The notes beneath the pieces are model-generated. The model was given only the letters and a program-made list of their open reading frames with translations. It was not told the origin of the DNA and searched no databases. Positions 49,000 through 60,600 of a DNA stretch of 64,000 nucleotides are shown here, piece by piece (the stretch's first letter is position 1; each line of letters starts with the position of its first letter). The stretch is from Lingula anatina. Lineage: Eukaryota > Brachiopoda > Lingulata > Lingulida > Lingulidae. The stretch spans positions 548,539-612,538 of the forward strand of contig NW_019773836.1 in the NCBI RefSeq assembly GCF_001039355.2, given 5' to 3'. The position numbers and the translations under genes are program-made.

Positions 49000-50665
49000 T
49001 TTATATTTTCGCAAGGTACTAAAAACTAATGATAGAAGTAGCAGAGCCCGTGAATGAAAAGCACTTCCGGTCGCACAGCAGTCGCCAAAGGACGCCCAAA
49101 CAACGGTCATCGGTCTAGCATAATATCGTAGAAAGATCGTAGAATGGTCGCCACTGATCGCTGATGAAGGTACAGAAATCACAACCTGGTTGCTCAATGG
49201 ATGCTCAAATATCGCAATGGACGTTGTAGGCTGCACAGTGGACTCACATGGGAGGCATGAAAGTCATTCAGGTCGCTGGCAATTGGACATGAAATCCAGC
49301 CTTGGTCGTTGAAAACACACAAAAGTGTAACAGACACATTTACACGGACACGGTTTTCTTACATTGGCGACCACTGAGCGTCCTGCAGGCTACATCTTTG
49401 GTCGTAGAGAGTCGCAGAAAGCATGCATTCACTGATGGGGGCCTTGGTGATACACTGTATTTTGTTGTGCTATTTCTACACTGTAAAGCATATATCGATT
49501 TTATCAAGGGACATTTTATGTCATTTTGAGTCTGGAGTTCATTGTCGCACATAGTGACTGCCAAATGATTGCATGGACGTGGATGTTATCAAAAGGGTTT
49601 TATTTAACAACAAATACGCACATAAAAACTTGTGACGCACAAATTGTAATGAAGAAAATCAGTGTTGTGTACAATAAATGGGATTAATAAAAATATAATT
49701 TATTCAAATGTTAAAATTAAATCACAGAACACCTTTATAATACATGTATGTCTATACGTAAAATAAAATTACCCATGTTACATCCAGATAAAAACATCTG
49801 TTAACATATAAACGAACTGTTTCTTGGCATCCATGAAAACAAAGCAATCTAGCTTTTAGGTGAAAAATGCTTATATGTATTAATTTATCACATTCACCGT
49901 TCGACATGTTTATTCCTCACTGCAATACTTACTTACAATTGATTAAGCTAGCGACAATTCCTATAAAACCCAAAAGTTTAGGCAACAGGTCGAAGACGCT
50001 AAAAGCAATAAATGATGCTTTATATGTCTAGGAATCAATTCCTCATTTAAGCAAAGTAATAATCAACACATTGTCACAGTGAAAACAAATTCCTTGAAGC
50101 GTCCTAAGTAATGTGAAAATGCAACACATTCTTGGAATGTAACAAAACTATTACAGCCAATACCAACAAGTTTTCAACAATTAATTGATTTTATTAATGC
50201 CTAAAATCACAGATGTTCTCCTCTAACAGTTTAGTCGTAGCTTGCGACACCAAACTAGCATGTTATCATAATTCAATACTGTACAGTGTGAAAAAACTTA
50301 AAATCGGAATCATTTACTATAAAATGTTTTGGCTGCGTCATATACTTGTATGCAAGAAGCATAACACTTTGATGATTGTATGACATATGCATGTAAATTT
50401 ACATCGTCAAGTCATTTTGTTATACATTGAACATTGTGGATGTTTTTAATTACGAACCAAGTACATGTTAAGAGACTATAACGAAAAATCTTCAACTATT
50501 GTACTGCCACAAAATGTGGAGTTCAAGATCGTTAAATCTGCAATTTTCATGATAATTTCCTATTATTTAAGGGCTTAATATTTTTACCCTTAGGTATATT
50601 ATACAATACAATCACTCATCTGGGCCACCGTTGAATTGACTAGTCTTGAGATCATCCTTGGAAAG
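49000..50665. other. 3' flank of gene B and intergenic DNA
   Basis: No gene is supported. It includes the probable 3' UTR of gene B, of which about 50510-50665 is similar to 26430-26600 downstream of the unit E tail. The part near 49.05-49.45 kb is richer in GTCGC/GCGAC motifs and may be an old repeat. Confidence 0.4.
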
Positions 50666-51063
50666 TTAAATGTAATTGTAGTCACCAATACCATTTGTGG
50701 CGGTAGACGGCAACAGGTTCTCTCCAAGTTCCATATATTGCCCATCTGAATAATTATCCCGCCGAAGTTCTTCGTAACTATTCGCCAATGCAGTATCGTC
50801 ATAGTCAACATGAACCCCATCAAAACCAGAGGAATGATCTGTCGCGTGGTTCATAGATACTTGGATACTGAATGGACTGTTAACGTTGTTTGAGTGTTCT
50901 GTTACATTGTTTGTAATAACACTGACATGTTGCTGTTCAGAAGCTTGTGATTTGAGTCTCCTGGACAATGACCGAATGCGGAATACAAGGTATGCAATTA
51001 TGCAAAAAAGGCACATTGCTAACAACGATATCACAATGATTGATACTGTTCTTCCATCAATGC
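50666..51063 (-). CDS. Gene B transmembrane/tail exon
   Basis: Acceptor TATTACAG, then GIDGRTVSIIVISLLAMCLF... helix and basic RIRSLSRRLK stop-transfer. Tail motifs: YDDT, SYEEL, NYSDGQYMEL and C-terminal DYNYI. The stop falls just after YNYI, where unit F continues with TL and unit E's ancestral frame with EV. Confidence 0.88.
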
Positions 51064-54000
51064 CTGTAATACAAAAAATATAATTTAAATGGGTTGCCAA
51101 GTATAATCCTTTCTGATTTTTGTTAACTGAAACATAATATACCCAGTGGTACGACCACACTAAAATATTCACCCGGAATGTCTAATGATCTACAACGTTC
51201 ACATTTAATTTATAAGGATGGCACAGAAGCATAGTTAGTCGGATGAGAGTGTCCCAGTACCAAGAAAAGAGGGTGATGAATACAGATTATCGAGTAGATT
51301 ATCGAGTAACATAATATACACATTGGTAGCACCACTGTAAAATATCAACCCGGAATGTCTTATGATGTGCCACGTTCACGTTTATGATACCGAAGCATGG
51401 TTAACCGTATGAGAGTGTCCCAGTACAAAGAAGATTATCAAGTAGAAGTTCACGGTCGGTTACCAAAGCCCCCACCCCGCCCACCCCTTCAACCAACAGG
51501 TACTGAGTACTGTACACCTCAGTTTGTGTTCCGCAGTGCTCTTGGTTTAATTACATGTTGTTGTAGTTGGAGACACTGCAAATGTGATATAAGAGAAATA
51601 CAAAACAGACTATAAATGAATAAATTAATATGTAACCAAGTATATTCCCTGAAAAATAATTAGCGTCACCTAAACTGACTAAGATTGTTTGCATTACAGC
51701 TGGAAAGGTTGTGGTGGAATGTAAACCTGTATGATCTTCCAATTGGCTATGCCAGATGACTTAAACTAACGAGTACTTTATGGTTGGCTTGAAAAGTTTT
51801 TATCATATTTTGAAGCAAACGAAAACAATTTACTCCGAACTGCACCTACCTCCTGTAGATTTTGCAGGTTTGTTAGCTGAGAGAGCTGAAAAAACATAAA
51901 GAGGCACTTATTATTCAATCGACTACTTGCCGAGAGAAAACTAATTATAATCCTTGCATCATTGGGGGCTTGTCGATCCCCTTGCAAAGGAAAATAATGC
52001 AGAAATGTGGAGCAATAAAATAAAACACGAACGAGTGAGTGTTGGAGTATATTTTTGGTATTGGAACTCTCATAGATCAATGTGACTATATTATTTTAAA
52101 TATTGCCAACTTTTAAGAGTTGCAAGGCTTTTTGGTTCACTTTTTGAAGGATATTTACATTTAAAACTTAATGTTTAAGGCACTCTATTCGGCGTTTACT
52201 CACCAGTTATTTAGAAAGCTATGTCATCTTGTATATTTCAAAAATAACAACCGACGTCAGGCACTTATATTTCAGGGGTTTTTATATAGTTCTTAACGTA
52301 AGAATAAGACTTTGGATTATTTCAAAACTGTACATTTTATTTTACTTTTAATTCTACGCCCCAAGTAGATAAACATTTAATAAATGTACGGATGTGCATT
52401 CCATGTAAATAGGTAAAACCGGATAAGGCATGAGAAATGAATGGGGGACTTAATACGCCCATTCTTTTTTATCAGGAAAAATAGTTTTAAAATGAAGCAA
52501 TTAAGAAAAATAAATGCATCATAAATTGTACCTACCTGCATCATTAGTTGATTTCATAGTAGTGGTAGTTGAAGGAGCTAAAAAAGATATTCAGTCACTT
52601 CTTAAGATACGTGATAATAATTGTACCTCATGTACATCCAAGAGCCAAGAAGAATGATTCAGATAAGCAGTAAAACGAGCACGCACAGGAATAGTGTTGA
52701 AAATGTTTTACAGAGTATGTTACAAACAAAGATATAAGCTCTTTGCGGTAAAGTTAAGGCTTTTCCAGTACCTTATTTTGGTCCGCAAGTGAAATGAAAT
52801 GAACAAACTACCAATCCGAGTAAAATACACAAACCAAATATACATACCAGCACTTTCAGGCACTATAACACTTGTCTTGGTTTGACTTGTCAGTGAATCG
52901 TGCAGTAGTTGGCAAATTACTTGAGCTGGATCTGCATGGTTTGCCATCACTTCTACTTCACTTTCCACCAGAAAGGAATCTCCCTGGGGTGTCACCGTGT
53001 TCGCTGTTGCATTTATCGCGACCTCCATCTGATCAGAACTTTGCATTTTAAACCATTTTATCTCAGGTGCTGGTCTGCCGCCATCAGAGGAACAAGATAC
53101 CCGGTAGGTGCCCGTAGCGACTTCAGGTCCTCGTGTAATCTGGGGTGGGTTTGGTCGATCTACAAAGTAGTAAAATTTTAAATTACATATGAAATCAAAT
53201 CTTTGCCACTTAACCAAACCAAATGAAATCATATGGTTTCAAAAACATAGATATAACAAATGTTTTCGTCGAATACATTCAGAATATGATATTTAAGGAA
53301 GTAGGTTCTACTTTCTATTTATGCTACAGTATATATAACCCTTTGTTGTTTCCATCAATAATCATTTGAATATTAATGTAATTGTTTGTGCAAAAATAAT
53401 GCGCTACACATTATTACTTTATTTGGTGGACTTTTACGAACCGGAGTCACGGATAAACAGAGTAAGTTTACGACCAGAATATTTTAGAAGGTGCAGTTAT
53501 AAAGTTTTTCTTTGGCTGACCAAGTGATTAAGTTTATCCTTTGTCATGTCGACTCTCTTTGAATCATATAAGAAACTAGTCGAAATTGTTAATATGCGTT
53601 ATAGGGAACATACGTACGCTTGTTACATACATGTATGTAACTTAAACATAATACAACAGACGGTGCACTTAAAACATTCAAGAAGTATGAGAGTCATGCC
53701 GACATTTCGTATGAGTCTTTAAGATGGCCCATTCATACAATTTACACCTGCATATGATTACTGGTGAAATAGAAGTGATAACACCTAGTGGGAGGCGCAG
53801 GTAATCAAGGTCTAATGTACACCCTCTAAGGGTAAACTCTATATTAATATAATTTTAGGATGTTGGTCCATTCCTACTTAAGTAGTAATGACTTCCTCTC
53901 TTTCTTCTAAATTATGATCAACTTTCAATACTTTCTCTCTATGGACAGAAATTAAACATGCTTATACTTCAGTGATTTACTTACAAAGTAAACTAAGGAT

Positions 54001-54987
54001 TTGCTCGTCAGTTGTCACGACGGCTCTATTGTATTCAGTGCTAACACGACATCTATAGCTCCCCTCATCTGCCATGGTGACTCCACCGATTGTTAACGTG
54101 TATGATGGATCAGAGGCTGTGGCCGTCACATCAGCTCTAGTTTCATAGCTGTGGAGTTTCCTGGGAGCTCCGGTAGATACCCTTATTACTACTATTTGGT
54201 TTGTTATGTCAGTTCCATCTTTGTAGAATATAACATACTCCGCCGTCTCTCCGGGATCCACTGTGTAACTGCACACAAGTTCTAATGGTTGTGGGTTGCC
54301 GCCCTCAGGATTCAGGACATACCCATTGACAGGCAAACCAGCTAATGTTACTTCTAACCCTAAAACAGGATACATCTTTCATTTAAATGACAAATGTAGC
54401 TTCTCCACCTATATTATCAAAAAAAGAATAGAGATATTTATGTTATCGTGGGAAGCATTCAAGCCTGTGGCGATTTGTTTGAATCTTTAAATGCTAGTTA
54501 TGTGCATTTGTTTTCTTGTTTGAACGGAGACGGATATAAAACCGTTGTTATTTTACCGGGGTGGTTTAGGAACTTTATCAAGGTTTCACCAGTAAAATGA
54601 GGTCATGACTGTTAATCTTAATTTCTGCAATGACATCCATCTTTATTCAATCGACTGCTTAGCATTTATACCAGGAAGTAATGATGGAATCCGTCCCTGC
54701 CAAAATGAAGCTTTTTATTTACTTTATATCCCTTGCAGGGTAATAATGAAAAGAGTTATTATGTTCTTTTTTTTTTCTTTTGATGAGGAAAATATCATTC
54801 TGTTGATAAATTGAGACGGGGGTTTGAGGAGGACGCATACCCCGGTATCTATGACCAAGGATAAGCTGAAATAATTTTTAGATGACTCACATACTTTGAA
54901 GCAGCGTACATTGCAACACGTTTACTTCCTACCTTTAGTTGTATATGGAGCTACACAGATCAGCACATAAAGACACCACGTCTTCAT
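50666..54987 (-). CDS. Gene B: two-Ig type I membrane receptor with paired YxxL tail (6 exons)
   Basis: Exons in order: 54987-54933 signal, 54359-53985 V, 53159-52848 C2, 52577-52536 stalk, 51885-51850 second stalk, 51063-50666 transmembrane/tail. All boundaries are GT-AG and phase 1; the total of 1218 nt gives 405 codons and TAA, with no stop inside. The tail, of about 100 residues, contains SYEEL and QYMEL nine residues apart and ends YNYI. The transmembrane helix has no charged residue. The ectodomain is nearly that of gene A, but signal and tail are unrelated to it. Expected at the cell surface; the tail suggests SH2-protein recruitment after tyrosine phosphorylation (inference). It is the only fully intact minus-strand unit in the window. 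Confidence 0.87.
51850..51885 (-). CDS. Gene B second stalk exon
   Basis: 36-bp phase 1-1 exon (ALSANKPAKSTG) between TTTTTTCAG and GTAGGT. Confidence 0.72.
52536..52577 (-). CDS. Gene B first stalk exon
   Basis: 42-bp phase 1-1 exon (APSTTTTMKSTNDA), Thr-rich, after TTTTTTAG and before GTAGGT. Confidence 0.85.
52848..53159 (-). CDS. Gene B C2-like Ig exon
   Basis: 312-bp phase 1-1 exon with both Cys (RVSCSSDGGR, QVICQLLHDSL), EIKWFK and a NAT sequon. Confidence 0.9.
53985..54359 (-). CDS. Gene B V-like Ig exon
   Basis: 375-bp phase 1-1 exon with both Cys (LELVCSYTVD, DEGSYRCRV). It differs from gene A mainly in RVSTGAPRKLHSYETR and STEYNRAVVTT. Confidence 0.9.
54933..54987 (-). CDS. Gene B signal-peptide exon
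   Basis: 55-bp exon encoding M-K-T-W-C-L-Y-V-L-I-C-V-A-P-Y-T-T-K, preceded by AGAAG and followed by GTAGGA. It sits 573 bp before the V exon, the same spacing as in unit D. Confidence 0.85.
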
Positions 54988-55082
54988 CTTCTTCCTTTGT
55001 GTTGTCTCTCGTCGAATGTACCTTAATAAGCCGCAGTCACTGTTGTAATGAGAGGTAAAAATAACATCCTCCGCAGCACAAC

Positions 55083-55250
55083 NAGTTGAGATTATAGGTG
55101 ACCTAAATCCAAGAGATGGGTACGGGGGCCCTTACCGTCTAGGAGGAGAAGCGGTAACGGTAGCCGTCCGGCGGAGCCGGCAGAGCCGGCGGAACGATCC
55201 GGACGGGACTAAAACCATGTGTACCGCCAGCGCTAACGCTGGTGGTACAA
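55083..55250. other. GC-rich insert beginning at an unresolved base (N)
   Basis: N at 55083 is followed by about 165 bp of markedly GC-rich DNA, absent from the otherwise matching intergenic copies at about 48.65 and 39.5 kb. It contains stem-loops (GTACCGCCAGCG with CGCTGGTGGTAC around CTAA; GTCCGG with CCGGAC) and one frame open across it (starting VEIIGDLNPRDGYGGPY). After it the normal paralogous sequence resumes (AATTAACCGTCGGTAC). It could be a real insertion, foreign DNA or an assembly join. Confidence 0.65.
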
Positions 55251-55814
55251 TTAACCGTCGGTACAAAGCGTGTTGCTGTATAAAGTGCAGCATCATTGTT
55301 TTTTTTTTTATTTATTTATAAAGTGTAAATCATTGCTGTGCTATTTTCCAAAATAAGTTAAGGAAGTGCAAATATTGAAACATTTATTTATAATACAAAG
55401 AAAAAAAACAGAACATTCACAATTTTTAATAAATGTGCTTTCAGAAACTAAGCCCGAAACTGGATGCTAAGTGTATTAAACTTATCTATATTTACAGTGC
55501 ATTTTAGCACAACTGCATCTTAAGTCACAAAGAAGCCTCAATATTTTTATTCTCCTCTTTTCACTAAAAACTAATGGTAGAAGTAACAGAACTCGAGACT
55601 AAACATTTCAGCACTCCAGGTTGCCCAGCAGTCGCCAATTTAAATATTGCGTAAAAACTAGACATTCTACCATAATGTAAAATAGAAGTGTGGGTGATGG
55701 GACATTGGCCTACCTAGAGTGACCACTGAGACCCAACACCGATAATTTTTTAATGTGGCTCGTAATTTAGAGGGATACATTTTTACCAAGCGGCTGACAT
55801 AGGAGCTAGTTTTG

Positions 55815-56060
55815 ATCCGCCAGGCGGTTGGGCTTTTCCATAAGAACCACTCAGAGACCCCAGCCTACGATTGGGCAATGATACTGTTCTCAGCTGAAAC
55901 CAGGTTCAGCGTTGTCAGAAGTGATGGACGAGTAAGGTGTTAGGAAAGAGCCGATAAGCAGTATCTTTCCAATATTACTGCCTGTGGCCCACAGTACGCG
56001 CACCTCGCATAAGCCATGGCATGGGAATTCTGTCGAAAATATCTTTGGGGACCACATGTT
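55815..56060 (+). mobile_element. Tc1-like transposase fragment
   Basis: The plus-strand frame reads DWAMILFSAETRFSVVRSDG then RVRC, a stop, ERADKQYL, and after another stop AMAWEFCRKYLWGP. This matches the Tc1 pattern DW..V.FSDESRF......G, but the catalytic Asp of FSDE is Ala. Upstream RRLGFS fits the preceding motif. Dead and truncated; no inverted ends found. Confidence 0.75.
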
Positions 56061-57306
56061 AATTCCAGTGTTCACTTTCACAATGTGATGTAATGTGATA
56101 TAATGTAATTTAATGCAATTGGTTTATATTATAAAGTGGAAGTTCACTCATTGAGGTCGCGTTTTGTGGCCTCGAACTGTAGAATATCATATAACTGAAT
56201 ACTTCATAAATAGTTCGCTAAGTTTACACATGTAAGTAAATAACGCCATGTTATTTAATCGCCTTATAATTCAACTTTTATTGGGAAAAAAGGGAAGGCA
56301 ACAAGCTGGCAATCCTAAAAACTTGTAATTGACTAATCAGTTTTAAAATCAATTTTTTTTAACAAAGTAATACCATAAGAAAATACAGCTAATCTAAGGC
56401 GGTTCTTGTGATATCAGTGATATCTTAACACATAGTCACAGTGATAATAGGTAACCTTGACTTCAAGGTGTCTTATCAAAATGTGAAAATGCAACATGCA
56501 CCCCTACACCCGCTAACACAAACGCACGCATGTTTAAAACAGATATCTTAAAAATCACAAATAAAAGATATGCTAAAATATTTTCCAATTACCTATGTTA
56601 TACTATATAACGGTGATTCTTAAATGATCGTTTAAGAGCATAAAACGTACCCTAGGTTCTAGATTCCGGTATTGCCAGCTCGATCTTGATTTCATATATA
56701 ACCCGTATCGCAATACCAGTAAAAGCGACTCCATCACAAGGTATACTAGCTTTTGCGTTGCTCTGACACTCAGGGTAATAAAACGTCAATGTAATAAAAA
56801 CCACTTGATTATAAAAGGTAATTGAGAAAGAATCTAAATAACAACTGACACAATATTTCCCTTAGTGGCAGTCAAGTAAGTTAGCATTTAAGTATGCAAA
56901 CTGACAGACATCCAAATGTGGGTTAAACAATATCAAACCTTTAAGTTTTTGATTAATGAAAGTACATGCTGTAATTATAAATATTAAGTACAAATATTCA
57001 CATTTTACTACGTTATATAAAATGCCCTTGTAAAGCTTCGTGTTTTTTAAACTTCCATACTCCCTCCAAAGAGCAGATACCGGTAAGGTCGACACAATGT
57101 TATAGATAAGGACAGTATATTATTAAAGTAATTCGACTGTGTAGATTGCGAATCTTTATATTTACATTTACATCTATATTTGGAAGTTATTAATTGCAAA
57201 GGGTCTGCAAAATCCGTCATATTTGCTAGATGTCCGCATTATCGCGTATTCTACGCAACTGAATGTTTGCCTATTATTACGGTGTTACAATTTTGCTAAT
57301 GGCATA

Positions 57307-58334
57307 TCAATATATGATACACTCATCATGAGCACTGAGTTGGCTAAACTGGACCTGGATATCATCATTAAGTGTAATGTAATTATAGGCAACAGAGCCA
57401 TCAGCTGCAGTCACCGGCAAGATGTTCCCTGCAAGTTCAGTATGCGGTTCAGCTAAACGGTTATCCCGATTATTGTGCCGAAGATTATTGTACCCAGTCG
57501 TCGGCACAGCATGATCATAAACCACATAACCGCCACTAAAGTCAGGAGATGGATCTACTGCGGGTGGTCTAGGAATTCGGTCAAAAACAGTTCTGCCGTT
57601 GTTTCCGTTTGCTGCCTGCATTTTTTGTAATATGATGATGTTCAGATGTTTGTGATTTGAGTTTCCTGGACAACGACCGATTGCAGAATACAAGGTATCC
57701 ATTCATGCATAAAAGACACGTTGCTAGCAAGGTCACAATGATCGAAAATGTCCTCCAAGCAGCACCTGTAATACAACACATATACAGGTATTCATTCCCG
57801 TTTTACCTACTTTCAATTTTGAAAACTATTGTATAGTATATACATCGATAGCAACACATTAAATATAAATTTTCAACCAGAATGATAAAAAAAACAGTAT
57901 CTTTATCACCAGACAAATGAGGTGCAATAAAAAAGAAAAATTGATTAACCGGCACGGTTTGAGCCACATTATAGAAGGGAAAGAAGGGAGGAAATAAATT
58001 ATCTGTATTCTGAATACTCCTTCTTCAGTCTATTAAACAGTGTACAGGTGTTGTACTTGGACACAATGCTGATGTTTAATGTAGAAATTAAGCATAAAAT
58101 ATGCACAATGTTATCATACAACTTAACAAGTTTGCGTATTCTGTCTGATCTGACGACAAGTAATTACTGATTCAATTGCACTTGTACATGTTGTGAAAAA
58201 TATACCTTTCCTGTCTTGCAGCATATATTAACCACTCTGTGTTTAATTAGAGCAATGCCATCAATCCTTTTCGATATGTTAGTCATCTCAACCTACAGTT
58301 ATAGAACATTTATCGCACAGCAAAACACACCGCA

Positions 58335-58384
<50 letters not shown>

Positions 58385-59325
58385 TTTGACACATTTGCAC
58401 ATTTGTGGTACTTAAATGTTTTTTATGAAAAATCAAATTTTAGGACTACCGACCTGTGTAGACGCGAACAGTAATTGAGGAGTTGCAGTTCCTTTGAAAT
58501 CCATATTCGTGTAATATAGGATTCTGCGCGACCTCTCCGGGATCCACTGTGTAACTGAACATAAGGCCCATTGTTGATAAAATGCCACATTCAGAATCCA
58601 TGAAAGACCAGTTGGAAGGAAAACCAACCAAAGTAACTTCCAAACCTGTAGCATATGAAAAAGGAATGTCGTAATATAATAAAAACTTGGGAAGCGATTT
58701 GCAACATACTCTTTTCATCGAATAAGGCAATTCACATTTTCCCATTGCACTCAAAAAAGACTGTGATATGTGTGGCGTACTGTATTTTGAAGTTCCAGCT
58801 ACTTGTGTAGTCCACTGATAGGTTTTCTTGTTCTTTCTTGCGAGGGCTAGAAATGAACTATGGATTTCAAACAACCTAGTCGAGGAAGTTTGCACGGGCT
58901 GTTACACAAATGCGCTAATTTATCTTGCTATTCAACCATAATATCAACCTAGTATCAATCACCAGTTCAGCTTTTATACGTATCAGAAAGTGATTACGTG
59001 ATCCCTCCCTATCAGGACAAAAAGTTCCTGAGCAAGTATCATCATGCCTTAAGGTTATTAAAAGATATTTTGTTCGCTCAATGGGTTTGATCTAAAATTT
59101 GCCATCTTGGTTAAGACAGGGATAACTTTGGTCTGTCATCTTAGCTATACACATTTAGTAAAAGTGTGATTTGGGGTGGCGACCTCCCTTTTGTTAGGCA
59201 CAGTTTAAGCTGATTTTTATTAAGACAGATTACGTACTTAGAAGTACATTAGAACTCATTCACTCCCTACCTTCAATTATATTTGGAGTTACAAAGGGCA
59301 GCACAAAAACACAACACGTCTTCAT
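57307..59325 (-). pseudogene. Unit F: decayed Ig receptor
   Basis: Signal exon 59325-59271 is intact (M-K-T-C-C-V-F-V-L-P-F-V-T-P-N-I-I-E). The V remnant, 58645 to about 58452, keeps VTLVGFPSNWSFM and SYTVDPGE, but the B-strand Cys is Phe (GLMFSYTV) and homology ends at a stop before the F strand. No C2 or stalk exon is found; instead there is a long T run. The transmembrane/tail exon starts at 57765 (GAAWRTFSIIVTLLATCLLC) but shifts frame about 40 codons in; the tail continues in another frame to 57307 with GYNNL, PHTEL and YNYITL. Four independent lesions make it a pseudogene. Confidence 0.82.
58337..58381. repeat. poly(T) run
   Basis: About 45 consecutive T, lying where unit F has lost the C2 and stalk exons. 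Confidence 0.95.
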
Positions 59326-60556
59326 CTTCTTCCATGGTGTAGCCGCTTGCAGTCCTTGCTTGAATGATCTTATTCCACTTTATGCCATTACAAAAGAAAG
59401 GCTTAAGATAACGTTGTCTGCGGTACCCGGGGTAATCGACAAACACATTGCCAACTGATCACAGCTAACACAACTGCCGGTTTGTTGGCAGTTTGATGGC
59501 AAAGGCGACTGTATAGTATTAACATGCAACATCTTTGGCATTGCTTGTACGTAAGGTTTGTCCATTACTATTATATTTTTCTCAATGTGTTAAGAAATTG
59601 AAACATAAAAGGTTGAGAATTTTCACAATTTCATTAGAGAGGATTTCATAAAAACAACCCAACACTTTAAAGTTTGCACAATCTTTCAATAGATTTTATT
59701 AACAGAAGGTATAAATTAGGGAATTTTAATGGGTATATACAACTATGTCTGAATTTAGTATTGTTTCAGGACAAAACCTTTAAAATGTTTCTGTCTTATC
59801 ATTCACCCTACCCCACCCCTCGAATAAAACACAATATAAGGAGCAAGTAGACAACTGACAACTTAATTAATATAAGATTTAATTTCTTCAGATTTAGATC
59901 ATTTAGCTTTTCATCACCCTAAATATCTAAAAATACAATTGTCGTCAAATCTGCAACATCCATTTACTCTTAATACATATATGGATAATCAAAATACAAA
60001 AGAAAAATAAGGTAAAACGCTAACAACCAAAGCATCAGCCAATGACTTATGTCTTCAGATATCAATTCTCCGTTTGAACAAATTTAGTAATACTACAGCT
60101 TTTTTCCAGTGCCATTATATAACAAGAACGAATCTAAGACAGTTTCTTACAGTGATATTGAAGCAACGCATAGTCACAGTAGTAACATTTTCTTCTGTTT
60201 TAGGTATTTCTTCATAATGTACAAACGCAATACAAGTCATGGAATGTAAAAAATCCATCATAGCGCCACATACACAGAGACACACAGACACAAACAATCT
60301 CACACTGACAAATTTCACCTCCGAATATCTTGTAATTTATATATTCGATAATGATAATATTTGTTATTGTTATTTTTAATTTTCATGGGATCATATTAAA
60401 AAGTTTTTTACATATAATCACACAGATCTAGATTGCCCATTTGAATTGAGGCTGAATTTCCTTTTGTTCTCCCCAACAGACCTTTGTGTTTCTATTACAT
60501 TGTTTGGTTTCTGGAACTAAAGGCGTCAATATAATATAAAAAACAGTTGTTGAAGC

Positions 60557-60600
<44 letters not shown>
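60557..60600. repeat. (AAT)n microsatellite
   Basis: About 14 tandem trinucleotide units. Confidence 0.95.

Noticed and set aside
18395-54375. Identification as variable region-containing chitin-binding proteins (VCBP)
   Set aside because: No chitin-binding domain is present; these proteins have a transmembrane segment and one V plus one C2 domain.
55083-55110. Possible SP6-promoter-like vector sequence (TATAGGTGACCTAAAT)
   Set aside because: It shares only part of the SP6 core and lacks the correct spacing, so vector origin is not supported by this alone.
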